From positions 54,709 through 118,708 of the forward strand of contig CANLVD010000012.1 in NCBI GenBank assembly GCA_947494445.1: DNA of 64,000 nucleotides, written 5' to 3'. Of the stretch, positions 1 through 7,947 are shown in pieces. Source of the stretch: an uncultured Paracoccaceae bacterium (GTDB lineage Bacteria > Pseudomonadota > Alphaproteobacteria > Rhodobacterales > Rhodobacteraceae). The notes under the pieces are model-generated. The model did not search any database, was not told the origin of the DNA, and was given only the letters and a program-made list of their open reading frames with translations. Both the position numbers and the translations under genes were made by a program. Position 1 is the stretch's first letter. The number at the start of each line of letters is the position of its first letter.

Positions 1-1043
1 GACGCGTCGCCATCCAGCACCATCGCAAGCTTCCAGGCCAGATTGTCCGCGTCCTGCACGCCCGAGTTTGCCCCGCGCGCGCCGAAGGGCGAGACCTGAT
101 GCGCGCTGTCGCCCACGAACAGAACACGCCCGTGGCGGAATTTCTGCATCCGGCGGCATTGGAAGGTGTAGATGGAAGTCCAGCGCAGATCATATTCCGC
201 CCCCTCCCCCAGCATCGCATCGACCCGGGCGCGGATCCTGTCTGGCGCAAGTTCGGCGGCGCGGTCGATGTCCCAGCCAAGCTGAAAATCCAGCCGCCAG
301 ATGTCATCGGGCTGTTTGTGCAGCAGGGCAGATTGACCGGCGTTCCTGAAGGGCGGCTCGAACCAGAACCAGCGTTCCGGCGGGAATTCGGCGGTCATGT
401 GAATGTCGGCGATCAGGAAGTTGTCCTCAAACACCCGCCCCTCGAACCCCAGTCCCATCATCTTGCGCAAGGGCGAGCCTGCCCCGTCACAGGCACAAAC
501 CCAGTCCGCGGTAATCTGGTAGGATCCATCCGGCGTGTCGATGTCCAGACGCGCGTGGTCATCTGATGGCGTAATCCCGGTCACCGCATTGCGGCCACGC
601 AGGTCAATCGGCGCGCCTTTTTCCTGCGCCTTGCGGATCTGGGCGACCAGATAAGCCTCGAAATAGGGTTGTTGCAGGTTGATGAAGGCGGGCGCCTTGT
701 GCCCATTCTCGGCCAGCAGATCGAACTCGAACACCTTGTCGGGCCCGTGAAATACCTTGCCGACGTTCCAGACGACACCTTTTTCCAGCATCGACGCACC
801 TGCCCCCAGGCGATCCGCGATTTCCAGCGTGCGTTTGGCAAAACAGATGGCGCGGCTGCCCTCGCCCGGGCCTTCGTGATCGTCCAGCACCAGCACGGGA
901 ATGCCCTTGAGACCCAGATCAAGCGCCAGCGCCAGACCCACCGGACCTGCGCCCACAATCACCACCTTGTGCCGCTCGGCCCCGCGCGCGCCCGGCACGT
1001 AAGGGTACAGCCGGTCGGTCACCTGATAGCGGGTCTCACGCAT
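1..1043 (-). CDS. FAD-dependent aromatic monooxygenase (3' part beyond window)
   Basis: This gene is partial: it starts with ATG at 1043 and is still open at base 1, so its C-terminus lies outside the window. A Rossmann dinucleotide-binding motif GAGPVG sits at about residues 31-36. The FAD ribityl-binding motif VGDSAHQVSPFGARGAN lies near residue 305, in the arrangement typical of the PHBH/MhpA class of FAD monooxygenases that hydroxylate phenolic rings using NAD(P)H and O2. Its start lies 4 bases after the stop of the MBL-fold gene, and hmgA is upstream, so it probably acts in the same aromatic (homogentisate-related) pathway. The N-terminus has about 25 residues before the Rossmann motif, as in MhpA-like roseobacter homologues. 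The substrate cannot be read from the sequence; 3-hydroxybenzoate- or hydroxyphenyl-type acids are possible. The family call is firm, the substrate is inference. Confidence 0.9.
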   Translation of the reverse strand, partial: MRETRYQVTDRLYPYVPGARGAERHKVVIVGAGPVGLALALDLGLKGIPVLVLDDHEGPGEGSRAICFAKRTLEIADRLGAGASMLEKGVVWNVGKVFHGPDKVFEFDLLAENGHKAPAFINLQQPYFEAYLVAQIRKAQEKGAPIDLRGRNAVTGITPSDDHARLDIDTPDGSYQITADWVCACDGAGSPLRKMMGLGFEGRVFEDNFLIADIHMTAEFPPERWFWFEPPFRNAGQSALLHKQPDDIWRLDFQLGWDIDRAAELAPDRIRARVDAMLGEGAEYDLRWTSIYTFQCRRMQKFRHGRVLFVGDSAHQVSPFGARGANSGVQDADNLAWKLAMVLDGDA

Positions 1044-1047
1044 CGGT

Positions 1048-1998
1048 TCAGACCGCCAGATCTTCCCACATCTTCATATCGCGCTCCGCCGTCCAGATGC
1101 GCGGCGTGTCGATGTCGCGCGCCTCGTCATAGGCACGCGCAACGTTGAAGGGCAGGCAATGCTCGTAGATCGCATAGTCGTGGAACTTCGGATCACAGGA
1201 TGCACGCACCGCGTCCCATGCCTCTTTCAGCGAGCCACCACGCAAGGCCACGCGGGCCGCAGGACTGTAGGTCGAGGTCACAAAATCCCGGGTCGAGGCA
1301 ATCGCCGCATCGACCATATCCCGCCCCATCAGCGCATCCCCCCGCCCCGGCGCAATCGCATCCAGACCAAAGGCTGCGATGCGATCAAGCGTGCCGGGCC
1401 AGTCGTGAAAATGCCCGTCACCGCAATAACAGGCCGAGCGGTATTCGACGATGTCGCCCGTGAACATCACATTGGCGTCCGGCACATAGATCACAGCATC
1501 GCCTGCCGTATGCGCGCGGCCCAGTTGCATGATGTCGACCCGGCGGTTGCCCAGATAAACGCTCATCCGGTCGTTGAACGTGGTTGTGGGCCATGTCAGG
1601 CCCGGGATGCTTTCATGGCCCTCGAACAGACGCGGAAAGCGCTGAAACTCGCTCTCCCAATCCTCCTGTCCGCGCTCGGCGACCATGGAACGCGCCTTCT
1701 CGGACATGATCACCTGCCCGGCCCCGTAGGCAGACGCGCCCAGCACACGCACTGCGTGGTAATGGGTCAGCACCAGATGGCTGATCGGCTTGTCGGTCAC
1801 CTCGCGCACCTTTTCGATCACCTTGGCCGCAAGCCGCGGGGTCGCCTGAGCCTCAACGATCATCACGCTGTCATCGCCGATAATCACACCTGAATTGGGA
1901 TCACCCTCGGCTGTGAAGGCCCAAAGCCCGGGGCCGACCTCCTCAAAGGTGATGGTCTTCTCATTCAGGTCATTCTGAGAGGCAAAAGTGGTGCTCAT
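1048..1998 (-). CDS. MBL-fold metallo-hydrolase-like protein with incomplete metal site
   Basis: This 316-residue protein has the metallo-beta-lactamase fold pattern: a buried strand ending in THYHAVRV (residues 78-85), AHTAGD (162-167) and FTGD (179-182). The usual HxHxDH motif reads H79-Y-H81-A-V83-R84, so the Asp and the third His are absent, and the usual PGHG reads PGRG (217-220). The three-His site (H79, H81, H163) could still bind one metal; the second site looks lost. An AGGA-like ribosome site precedes ATG 1998. It lies 23 bases after hmgA and 4 bases before the FAD monooxygenase, so it is very likely co-transcribed with a homogentisate pathway role, perhaps hydrolysis of a pathway ester or lactone. 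The fold is clear; the reaction is unknown. Confidence 0.88.
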   Translation of the reverse strand: MSTTFASQNDLNEKTITFEEVGPGLWAFTAEGDPNSGVIIGDDSVMIVEAQATPRLAAKVIEKVREVTDKPISHLVLTHYHAVRVLGASAYGAGQVIMSEKARSMVAERGQEDWESEFQRFPRLFEGHESIPGLTWPTTTFNDRMSVYLGNRRVDIMQLGRAHTAGDAVIYVPDANVMFTGDIVEYRSACYCGDGHFHDWPGTLDRIAAFGLDAIAPGRGDALMGRDMVDAAIASTRDFVTSTYSPAARVALRGGSLKEAWDAVRASCDPKFHDYAIYEHCLPFNVARAYDEARDIDTPRIWTAERDMKMWEDLAV

Positions 1999-2021
1999 AT
2001 CCGGTGTCCTTTGATGGGCGC

Positions 2022-3323
2022 TCAGGGCGTGCCGTCGAATTTCTTGTCGAGCGAGGTCCAGCAGTCGATGTAATTGTCCTGCAAGGGTGCTTCTTTCGCG
2101 GCAAAGCGGGTCAGATGCTGGGGAAAGCGGGTTTCGAACATGAACGACATTGTGTTGTCGAGCTTGACCGGTTCAAGATCCGCATTCGAGGCCCCCTCAA
2201 AGGCCTCCCGGTCAGGGCCATGGGGCAGCATCATGTTGTGAAGGCTCATCCCGCCGGGGACAAAGCCCTGCGGTTTGGCGTCATACTGGCCGTAGATGTT
2301 GCCCATCAGCTCGGACATGACATTCTTGTGGTACCACGGCGGGCGGAACGTGTTCTCGGCCACCGCCCAACGTTCGCGGAACAGCACGAAATCGATGTTC
2401 GCCGTGCCCTCAACACCCGATGGTGCCGTGAGAACGGTAAAGATCGACGGGTCGGGATGATCGAACAGCACCGCCCCCACCGGGCAATAGGTCGACAGGT
2501 CATACTTACACGGAGCGTAATTGCCGTGCCATGCGACCACATCAAGGGGTGAATGGCCGATCCGGGTCCGGTGAAACTGTCCGCACCACTTGATCGTCAC
2601 GGTCGAGGGGGTCTCATGATCCTCAAACGCGGCCACCGGTGTCTTGAAATCACGCCGGTTGGCCATGCAGTTCGCGCCGATCGGCCCTCTGCCTGGCAAG
2701 TCGAACTTCTGTCCGTAATTCTCGCAGACAAAACCGCGCGCTGGCCCGTTCAGCACCTCAACCCGGTAGACCAACCCGCGTGGGATGATCGCGATCTCAC
2801 CCGCACGGATGTCGATCACGCCAAGCTCGGTCGCGAAACGCAATTCTCCTTCCTGCGGGACCACCAGCAATTCGCTGTCGGCCGAGTAGAAATAGGCGTC
2901 CCTCATCGAGGTCGTCACCAGATAGATGTGGCTTGCCATGCCAACTTGGGTGTTCACATCCCCTGCCGTTGTCATCGTGCGCATGCCGGTCAGCCAATCA
3001 AGCGGCGCATCGCTGTGGGGCACCGGATCCCAGCGATACTGCCCCAGCGAGATCACGTCAGGATCGATGTCGGGCGCCGAGCGCCAATGCGGCAAGTCGA
3101 TCTTCTCAAACCTGTGCGTGTGCTTGACCGAGGGACGAATGCGGTAGCACCAGGTGCGTTCATTCTGGTGGCTGGGTGCTGTGAAAGCGGTGCCTGAAAG
3201 CTGCTCGCCATAGAGGCCATAGGCACATTTCTGCGGGCTGTTCATGCCCTGCGGCAGCGCCCCGGGCAGCGCTTCGGTTTCGAAATCATTGCCGAAACCG
3301 GGCATGTAGTGCAGGTCGGTCAT
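2022..3323 (-). CDS. hmgA: homogentisate 1,2-dioxygenase
   Basis: HmgA opens the ring of homogentisate with O2 to maleylacetoacetate, the central step of tyrosine and phenylalanine catabolism, in the cytoplasm. The protein is 433 residues, normal for the family, and begins [20 protein letters not shown], the standard N-terminus. Iron ligands are recognisable near the C-terminus: WYHKNVMSE supplies the His and Glu, and [12 protein letters not shown] the second His. A longer in-frame start at 3407 would overlap the divergent MarR gene; ATG 3323 is preferred because GAGG lies about 10 bases upstream and the protein then starts like its homologues. It is the first gene of a minus-strand operon with the MBL-fold and FAD monooxygenase genes and is probably controlled by the divergent MarR regulator. 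maiA and fahA are not in the window; they may lie beyond base 1. Confidence 0.97.
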   Translation of the reverse strand: MTDLHYMPGFGNDFETEALPGALPQGMNSPQKCAYGLYGEQLSGTAFTAPSHQNERTWCYRIRPSVKHTHRFEKIDLPHWRSAPDIDPDVISLGQYRWDPVPHSDAPLDWLTGMRTMTTAGDVNTQVGMASHIYLVTTSMRDAYFYSADSELLVVPQEGELRFATELGVIDIRAGEIAIIPRGLVYRVEVLNGPARGFVCENYGQKFDLPGRGPIGANCMANRRDFKTPVAAFEDHETPSTVTIKWCGQFHRTRIGHSPLDVVAWHGNYAPCKYDLSTYCPVGAVLFDHPDPSIFTVLTAPSGVEGTANIDFVLFRERWAVAENTFRPPWYHKNVMSELMGNIYGQYDAKPQGFVPGGMSLHNMMLPHGPDREAFEGASNADLEPVKLDNTMSFMFETRFPQHLTRFAAKEAPLQDNYIDCWTSLDKKFDGTP

Positions 3324-3396
3324 CGCGTTTCTCGCCTCATGTGGTTGATCCGGGCTAACAGTTGCTTTTGTAACCAACAAGCCATATTTTTGCGCC
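3324..3396. promoter_or_regulatory. divergent hmgA/marR intergenic region with palindromic candidate operator
   Basis: The 73 bases between the two start codons contain an imperfect 18-bp palindrome, GTTGCTTTTGTAACCAAC, at 3361-3378. Its outer arms GTTGCTT and AACCAAC match at 6 of 7 positions. It lies 18 bases before the MarR start and 37 bases before the hmgA start, a fitting place for a dimeric winged-helix repressor to block both promoters. MarR-type regulators commonly bind such sites in divergent promoters and are released by a pathway intermediate. Operator function is inferred from symmetry and position only. Confidence 0.55.
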
Positions 3397-3840
3397 ATGA
3401 CCTTCACTCTGCCGCGTTTCCTGCCCTATCTGCTCAATCAGGCAGCCGAAGCCGCGAGCGCCGAGTTTCAGGCCTATTACAAGGCCCGTTACGGCATGTT
3501 GCGCACGGAATGGCGGGTGCTGTTTCACCTCGGGATCTACGGTGACATGACCGCAAGCGAGGTCTGCACGCGCGCCGCCATCCACAAGACCAAGGTCAGC
3601 CGCGCCGTGGCGGCGCTGGAGGCAAAGCGCTTTGTCAAACGCCGGACAGATGCCGAAGACCGCCGCAACGAGCCCTTGTCACTGACACCCGCAGGCACCC
3701 GGGCTTTCACCGATTTGCAGGAGGCCGCAGCCGCCTATGAGGCGCGTCTGACCGCCTTTCTGTCCGAGCCGGAGCTTGACCGTCTGCGGGCGCAACTTGA
3801 ACATCTGGCATCTCAGCCGGTCACTCGGTCACCCCGGTAA
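3397..3840 (+). CDS. MarR-family transcriptional regulator
   Basis: This 147-residue protein has the MarR layout: an N-terminal dimerisation helix, a winged helix-turn-helix (about residues 50-100, recognition helix around [20 protein letters not shown]) and the wing signature [16 protein letters not shown] that defines the family. It is divergent from hmgA with a palindrome between, so it most likely controls the homogentisate operon and itself; repressors of hmg genes responding to a pathway acid are known in other proteobacteria, although those are often IclR-type. Its last 20 bases overlap the 3' end of the SecA-like gene tail to tail (3821-3840), leaving no room for an intergenic terminator. 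The ligand is unknown. Confidence 0.93.
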   Translation: MTFTLPRFLPYLLNQAAEAASAEFQAYYKARYGMLRTEWRVLFHLGIYGDMTASEVCTRAAIHKTKVSRAVAALEAKRFVKRRTDAEDRRNEPLSLTPAGTRAFTDLQEAAAAYEARLTAFLSEPELDRLRAQLEHLASQPVTRSPR

Positions 3841-5803
3841 ACGCAAGCGATTTTTCCATCTGGCGGTCCAACGTCGTCTGGTCGCGCCGCGTGGTTGCGT
3901 GCTCCCGCTCGGCCTTGGCCTGAGCCGATTTGCGCATCCGTTCGCACAGGCCGGGATGGGGCAGAACCTTGCACAGACGCAACCAGCGTTTGGCAAAACG
4001 TGAGAACAGCTCATCTTCCAGCGACACGATCGCTTCGGTCGAGCCCGGATCACCCTGCCGCCCGGCCCGTCCGTAAAGCTGCCGGTCGATGCGGCTGCTT
4101 TCGTGAAATTCGGTCAGGATCACATGCAGCCCGCCAAGTTCCTTGACCCCTGCACCTAACGCAATATCCGTGCCGCGCCCGGCGATGTTCGTGGCCACGG
4201 TGATTGCGCCCTTCTGGCCCGCAACAGACACGATCGCCGCCTCTTCCGCGTCCTGTTTGGCATTCAGCACGGCAACCTCAAGCCCCAGAGCGGCCAGCGC
4301 CTCATGCGCCTTTTCCGATGCCTCGACCGAGCGGGTGCCGATCAGGATCGGTTGCCCGGTCCGGTGCCGTTTGACGACCTGTTTGGCCAGATGCGCCCAT
4401 TTTCGTGCCTCGCTGCGCAGGTAAACCGTGCGCAGATGCCGCCGCTTGCGCCGTCTGTGCGTGGGCAGGCGCACGGTCGACAGGCCAAAGGTGTCGAGAA
4501 ATTCTCCGGCCAGTTCGGTGCCGGTTCCGGTCATCCCCGCCAGTTTGCGATAGCGACGGAAAAATCGCTGATAGGTGATCCGCGCCAGCGTCTGCTTCTG
4601 GCCCGTGATCTCGACCCCTTCCTTGGCCTCGATCATCTGGTGCAGACCGCCCTGCCAGCTGCGATCAGCCATGACCCGGCCCGTGTATTCATCGACGATC
4701 TGCACCGCATCCTCGACAATGATGTAATCGCGCCCCTCCTCGAACAGGGTCAGCGCCGAAAGAGCCTGTGTCGCCAGTTCTTCGCGTGCTTTGCGCACCC
4801 GCCAGATGCCTTGAAAATCGGTGCACAGCTGATCCAGCCGGTCCTTGCCTGCCTCTTCCAGCGTGATCGACTTGTTCATCATGTCCAGCTCAAAGTGCCG
4901 TCCGGGCTCAAGCTGGCGCACGATCTCAAGGGCTTGGGCGTAAAGCGCATCTGCCTCAGGATCACCACCAGACGAGGACAGGATCAGCGGGGTGCGCGCC
5001 TCATCGACAAACACGCTGTCGGCCTCATCGACAATGGCAAAGGCCAGCCCGCGCAGCATCAGACCGCCTGCGTCATGGCCTGCCAGAAGGCTGAGTGTGC
5101 GCCGCCGCGCCATAGACCGCCGGGCGCTGAGCGCAATGCGGTCGCGCAGATAGTCAAAGGTCAGGTTCTTGTTCGAGATATAGGTGATGTCGCAGGCATA
5201 ATGTTCGCGCCGCGCATCCGGGTCCATGTCGCTGTCGATGATCCCGCAGGTCAGGCCCAGAAAGTCGAAGATCGGCTTGTTTTCCTCGGCATCGCGGGCC
5301 GCCAGATAGTCGTTCACCGTCACCACATGCACCGGATCGCCCGCAAGCGCGGCAACCACGGCAGCAGGAGTTGCCGTCAGGGTTTTGCCCTCGCCCGTGG
5401 CCATCTCAACCATGCGGCCTTCGAAAAGCGCCATCGCACCCATGATCTGCACCGGGTAGTGCCGTTTCTGGGTGGTCCGCCAACTGACCTCGCGCACCAG
5501 CGCAAAGGCCCGCGTCAGATGTGGACGGCCAAACCGCCGGGCCAGCAGAGCGGGGCGCAGGCGTTGCGCCTCGCGTCGCAGATCCTCGTTGCTGAGGTTC
5601 TGAAACTCATGCTCAAGCCGCAGCACACGCCAGGCCGACAGCTGCAACCGCCAGAGCGTGAAAGGCGTATGCGCCTTGAAGGTGCCAAGCCTGCGGTCCA
5701 GCCAGCGATCGACCGCGTTGTTGATGGGATCAGCCAGTTCCGTATAGGGCGCGGTCCCCTGCCGGGGCGCGCCGAAGCCAAGGATGCCGACCGCCTCAGG
5801 CAC
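3821..5803 (-). CDS. short SecA-like ATPase (lacks the usual C-terminal domains)
   Basis: The protein has 660 residues against about 850-900 for housekeeping SecA. It keeps the motor: Walker A TGEGKT (136-141), VTVNDYLAARDAE (161-173), Walker B VDEADSVFVDEARTPL (258-273), the preprotein-crosslinking region with VDEYTGRVMADR, and the second RecA-like fold with TNIAGRGTDIALG and QLYGRAGRQGDPGS. It ends about 60 residues after that last motif, so the helical scaffold/two-helix finger, helical wing and zinc-binding C-terminal tail of canonical SecA are missing or vestigial. The GTG start at 5803 overlaps the end of the M50-HlyD gene by 8 bases, indicating translational coupling. It is the last gene of the giant-protein block, so I infer a specialised motor for exporting the giant or its partners. 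It is unlikely to be the essential SecA. Confidence 0.9.
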   Translation of the reverse strand: MPEAVGILGFGAPRQGTAPYTELADPINNAVDRWLDRRLGTFKAHTPFTLWRLQLSAWRVLRLEHEFQNLSNEDLRREAQRLRPALLARRFGRPHLTRAFALVREVSWRTTQKRHYPVQIMGAMALFEGRMVEMATGEGKTLTATPAAVVAALAGDPVHVVTVNDYLAARDAEENKPIFDFLGLTCGIIDSDMDPDARREHYACDITYISNKNLTFDYLRDRIALSARRSMARRRTLSLLAGHDAGGLMLRGLAFAIVDEADSVFVDEARTPLILSSSGGDPEADALYAQALEIVRQLEPGRHFELDMMNKSITLEEAGKDRLDQLCTDFQGIWRVRKAREELATQALSALTLFEEGRDYIIVEDAVQIVDEYTGRVMADRSWQGGLHQMIEAKEGVEITGQKQTLARITYQRFFRRYRKLAGMTGTGTELAGEFLDTFGLSTVRLPTHRRRKRRHLRTVYLRSEARKWAHLAKQVVKRHRTGQPILIGTRSVEASEKAHEALAALGLEVAVLNAKQDAEEAAIVSVAGQKGAITVATNIAGRGTDIALGAGVKELGGLHVILTEFHESSRIDRQLYGRAGRQGDPGSTEAIVSLEDELFSRFAKRWLRLCKVLPHPGLCERMRKSAQAKAEREHATTRRDQTTLDRQMEKSLAFTGVTE

Positions 5804-7946
5804 CGAAGCGGCTCAGGAACAATTGCCGGGCACGGCGGAAGATCTGCGCGCCGGCAGGCTCCAGCCCGTGATCAAGCCGGACATGCACGCGCGTGCCATA
5901 AGGCGTGCCTTCCAGCGCCTGCGGCAGCGAGATGTCGAAGACAAAGAGCGGCTCCATCGTCGTCATGCCCTGCTGATCGGTGGGATCGGTCAGGAACCGC
6001 CCGCCACCCGCCTGCCCCAGCGCCGGGTTCGGCAGGGCATTGAGCGCAGTCGGCACCGCACGCAAGAGCATCGCTTCATGGGTGTCTTCCAGAAAGCCTG
6101 CAAGCTTCAGTTCCACCTTGTCCACCCGGTCACGCACCAGCCCGATGTCGGCTTGTGGGACAACCATGCGGATATGCTCGGCTGACGCTGGCAGCACATA
6201 GCCGATCAGATCGCCCTCGGACAGAAAGCGCCCTTCAAGATCAGCGGGCGGCAGCGCAGGCTCGAACCGGCCTTCCAGCGGTGCGGTGATCGCCAGATCC
6301 AGCGCACGTGCCCGTTCCCGGTCAAGTTCAGCCTCGGCATCGCGCAATTCCAGCCGGGCGATGTCGACCGTGGCGCGGTCAGTCACCTCGGCCGCGGTCA
6401 GGCGCAACTGCAACTCCTGCCGCCGCTGGTCCAAAGCATCAATGCGCGCGTTCAGCGTCGGCTCGGTCATGGTCAGGAGGGTCTTGCCGGGCATCACCAC
6501 CTGCCCGCGCTGAACCGCTATATCGTCAATGAACCCCGATGTGCCCGCCCGCAGATAGGCAGTCTCCGGAAGCCAGATCACCCCTTCGGTGTCGGTCCGC
6601 AGAGGCAGCGGGATCAGGGCAAGAGCTGCAATCACCACGGCGATGGTCCCGAAGGTCCAGGCCTGCGCGCGCGCCCTCACCTTGCGCAACTGGGATGAGG
6701 TCAGCACATGGCGGATGTGCTTGAAGCTGGGTTTGATGATCGCGTTGAAAATCGACCAGAGCGCGATGCAGACCCCGATCACGAAATACGAACTGGCCAC
6801 GAACAGCGCGATCCCGATCATCACCGACATGCGGTAGACAAAGGCCGCGGGCGAATAGATTAGGAACCAGATGCGTTCACCCAAAGTGGCGTTCTTCTCG
6901 CGCAACTGCTTGGCGTTGAAAATGTATCGCTGGATAAGATGGCCATAAAACGCATTGGCCCGGTTCGACAGGTTCGGCACTTCGATCAGATCGGTGAAAA
7001 TGTAGTAGCCGTCGAATTTTAGCAGCGGGTTGCCGTTGACCACGATGGTCGAGATGCCACCGATCATCACCAGATTGTAGGCCAGCGCCGAGACAAAGCC
7101 GCTTTCCGCCCCGACCCAGACCAGAAGGGCCGCGGCGGCCACAAAGGTTTCGATGAAGATCCCGCCCGCACTCACAGCCGCGCGCCGCCATTTGTTGCGA
7201 AAGGCCGCGGCGGCTGAGGCATCGACGTATGGTACCGGAAAGAACACGAGGAACATGATGCCCATCTCGCGCACCTCCGCCCCCCAGCGTTTGGCCAGAT
7301 ATCCATGGGCCAGTTCGTGCAGCGCCTTGAGAAGCGGATAGGTCACCAGCGTGATGACAAGGTTTTCGGTCGCCAGCAGCCGGTCGGTGAAATTCTGGGT
7401 CAGCGGCTCCCAGTTCATGAAGGCCGCGATCACGCCCGCGGCCACCACCACGAACCACAGCAACAGCCCGAACCAGCCGGTCAGCGGGCGTACGAACGGC
7501 AATGTCTTGGTCAGAAACGCATCCGGGTCCCACAGCGGCACCCGGATCGAGACCGGGTTGGTCAGGTTCTGCTTCACGATCTGGCGGGACTGCTTGTTGT
7601 AGCGTTCCAGAAGCTCCGCCACATCGGGCGAGCCCTCATACTGGATCAGATCCTGCTGGTGCAGCTTGGACAGAAGCTGAATCACATCATCCTGCGAGGG
7701 CGCATCCGCGTCATGGGTCTCGGCCAGATCTTTCCACAGCGTGTCGATGTCGCGGGTGCCGTCGAATTGCCCGATCAGCATATAGGCACCCGGGGTGAAA
7801 CGGTGGATCCGCCCGGCCCCGTGATCGTGCAGCACATACCATGGCTGGCCGCGATAGCGATGCCGGTGCACGGTGATATGGGCACGCAGCTTGGGCTTTA
7901 ACTCCTTGACCCGGTACCAGATCGTGGACAGGAAGCTTTCAGACAT
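5796..7946 (-). CDS. M50 (site-2-type) membrane metalloprotease fused to an HlyD-like adaptor
   Basis: The 716 residues divide into: a soluble N-terminal segment (about 25-105) resembling PqqD-type winged-helix domains; a multi-span membrane region (about 150-440) with the zinc motif HELAH (210-214) and the partner aspartate motif NGNPLLKFDG (304-313), both typical of active M50 proteases; another transmembrane helix near 435-455; and a periplasmic lipoyl/barrel-sandwich-like region with a short coiled coil (about 460-690) as in HlyD membrane-fusion proteins. Such fusions are known near bacteriocin and peptide exporters. It starts 1 base after the GAF-HlyD stop and overlaps the SecA-like start by 8 bases. 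Inferred role: cleaving a membrane-embedded signal segment of, or forming a channel partner for, an exported protein, most plausibly the giant LEPR-XLL protein. Confidence 0.9.
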   Translation of the reverse strand: MSESFLSTIWYRVKELKPKLRAHITVHRHRYRGQPWYVLHDHGAGRIHRFTPGAYMLIGQFDGTRDIDTLWKDLAETHDADAPSQDDVIQLLSKLHQQDLIQYEGSPDVAELLERYNKQSRQIVKQNLTNPVSIRVPLWDPDAFLTKTLPFVRPLTGWFGLLLWFVVVAAGVIAAFMNWEPLTQNFTDRLLATENLVITLVTYPLLKALHELAHGYLAKRWGAEVREMGIMFLVFFPVPYVDASAAAAFRNKWRRAAVSAGGIFIETFVAAAALLVWVGAESGFVSALAYNLVMIGGISTIVVNGNPLLKFDGYYIFTDLIEVPNLSNRANAFYGHLIQRYIFNAKQLREKNATLGERIWFLIYSPAAFVYRMSVMIGIALFVASSYFVIGVCIALWSIFNAIIKPSFKHIRHVLTSSQLRKVRARAQAWTFGTIAVVIAALALIPLPLRTDTEGVIWLPETAYLRAGTSGFIDDIAVQRGQVVMPGKTLLTMTEPTLNARIDALDQRRQELQLRLTAAEVTDRATVDIARLELRDAEAELDRERARALDLAITAPLEGRFEPALPPADLEGRFLSEGDLIGYVLPASAEHIRMVVPQADIGLVRDRVDKVELKLAGFLEDTHEAMLLRAVPTALNALPNPALGQAGGGRFLTDPTDQQGMTTMEPLFVFDISLPQALEGTPYGTRVHVRLDHGLEPAGAQIFRRARQLFLSRFGA

Positions 7947-7947
7947 C

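Noticed and set aside
3324..3407. Longer start for hmgA at 3407
   Set aside because: It would overlap the MarR coding region and add 28 residues not typical of HmgA; ATG 3323 has a ribosome site.
4304..6043. Long plus-strand open frame (579 codons) opposite the SecA-like gene
   Set aside because: Antisense shadow caused by GC-rich third positions; the translation is Arg/His/Gln-rich without domains, while the minus strand has full SecA motifs.
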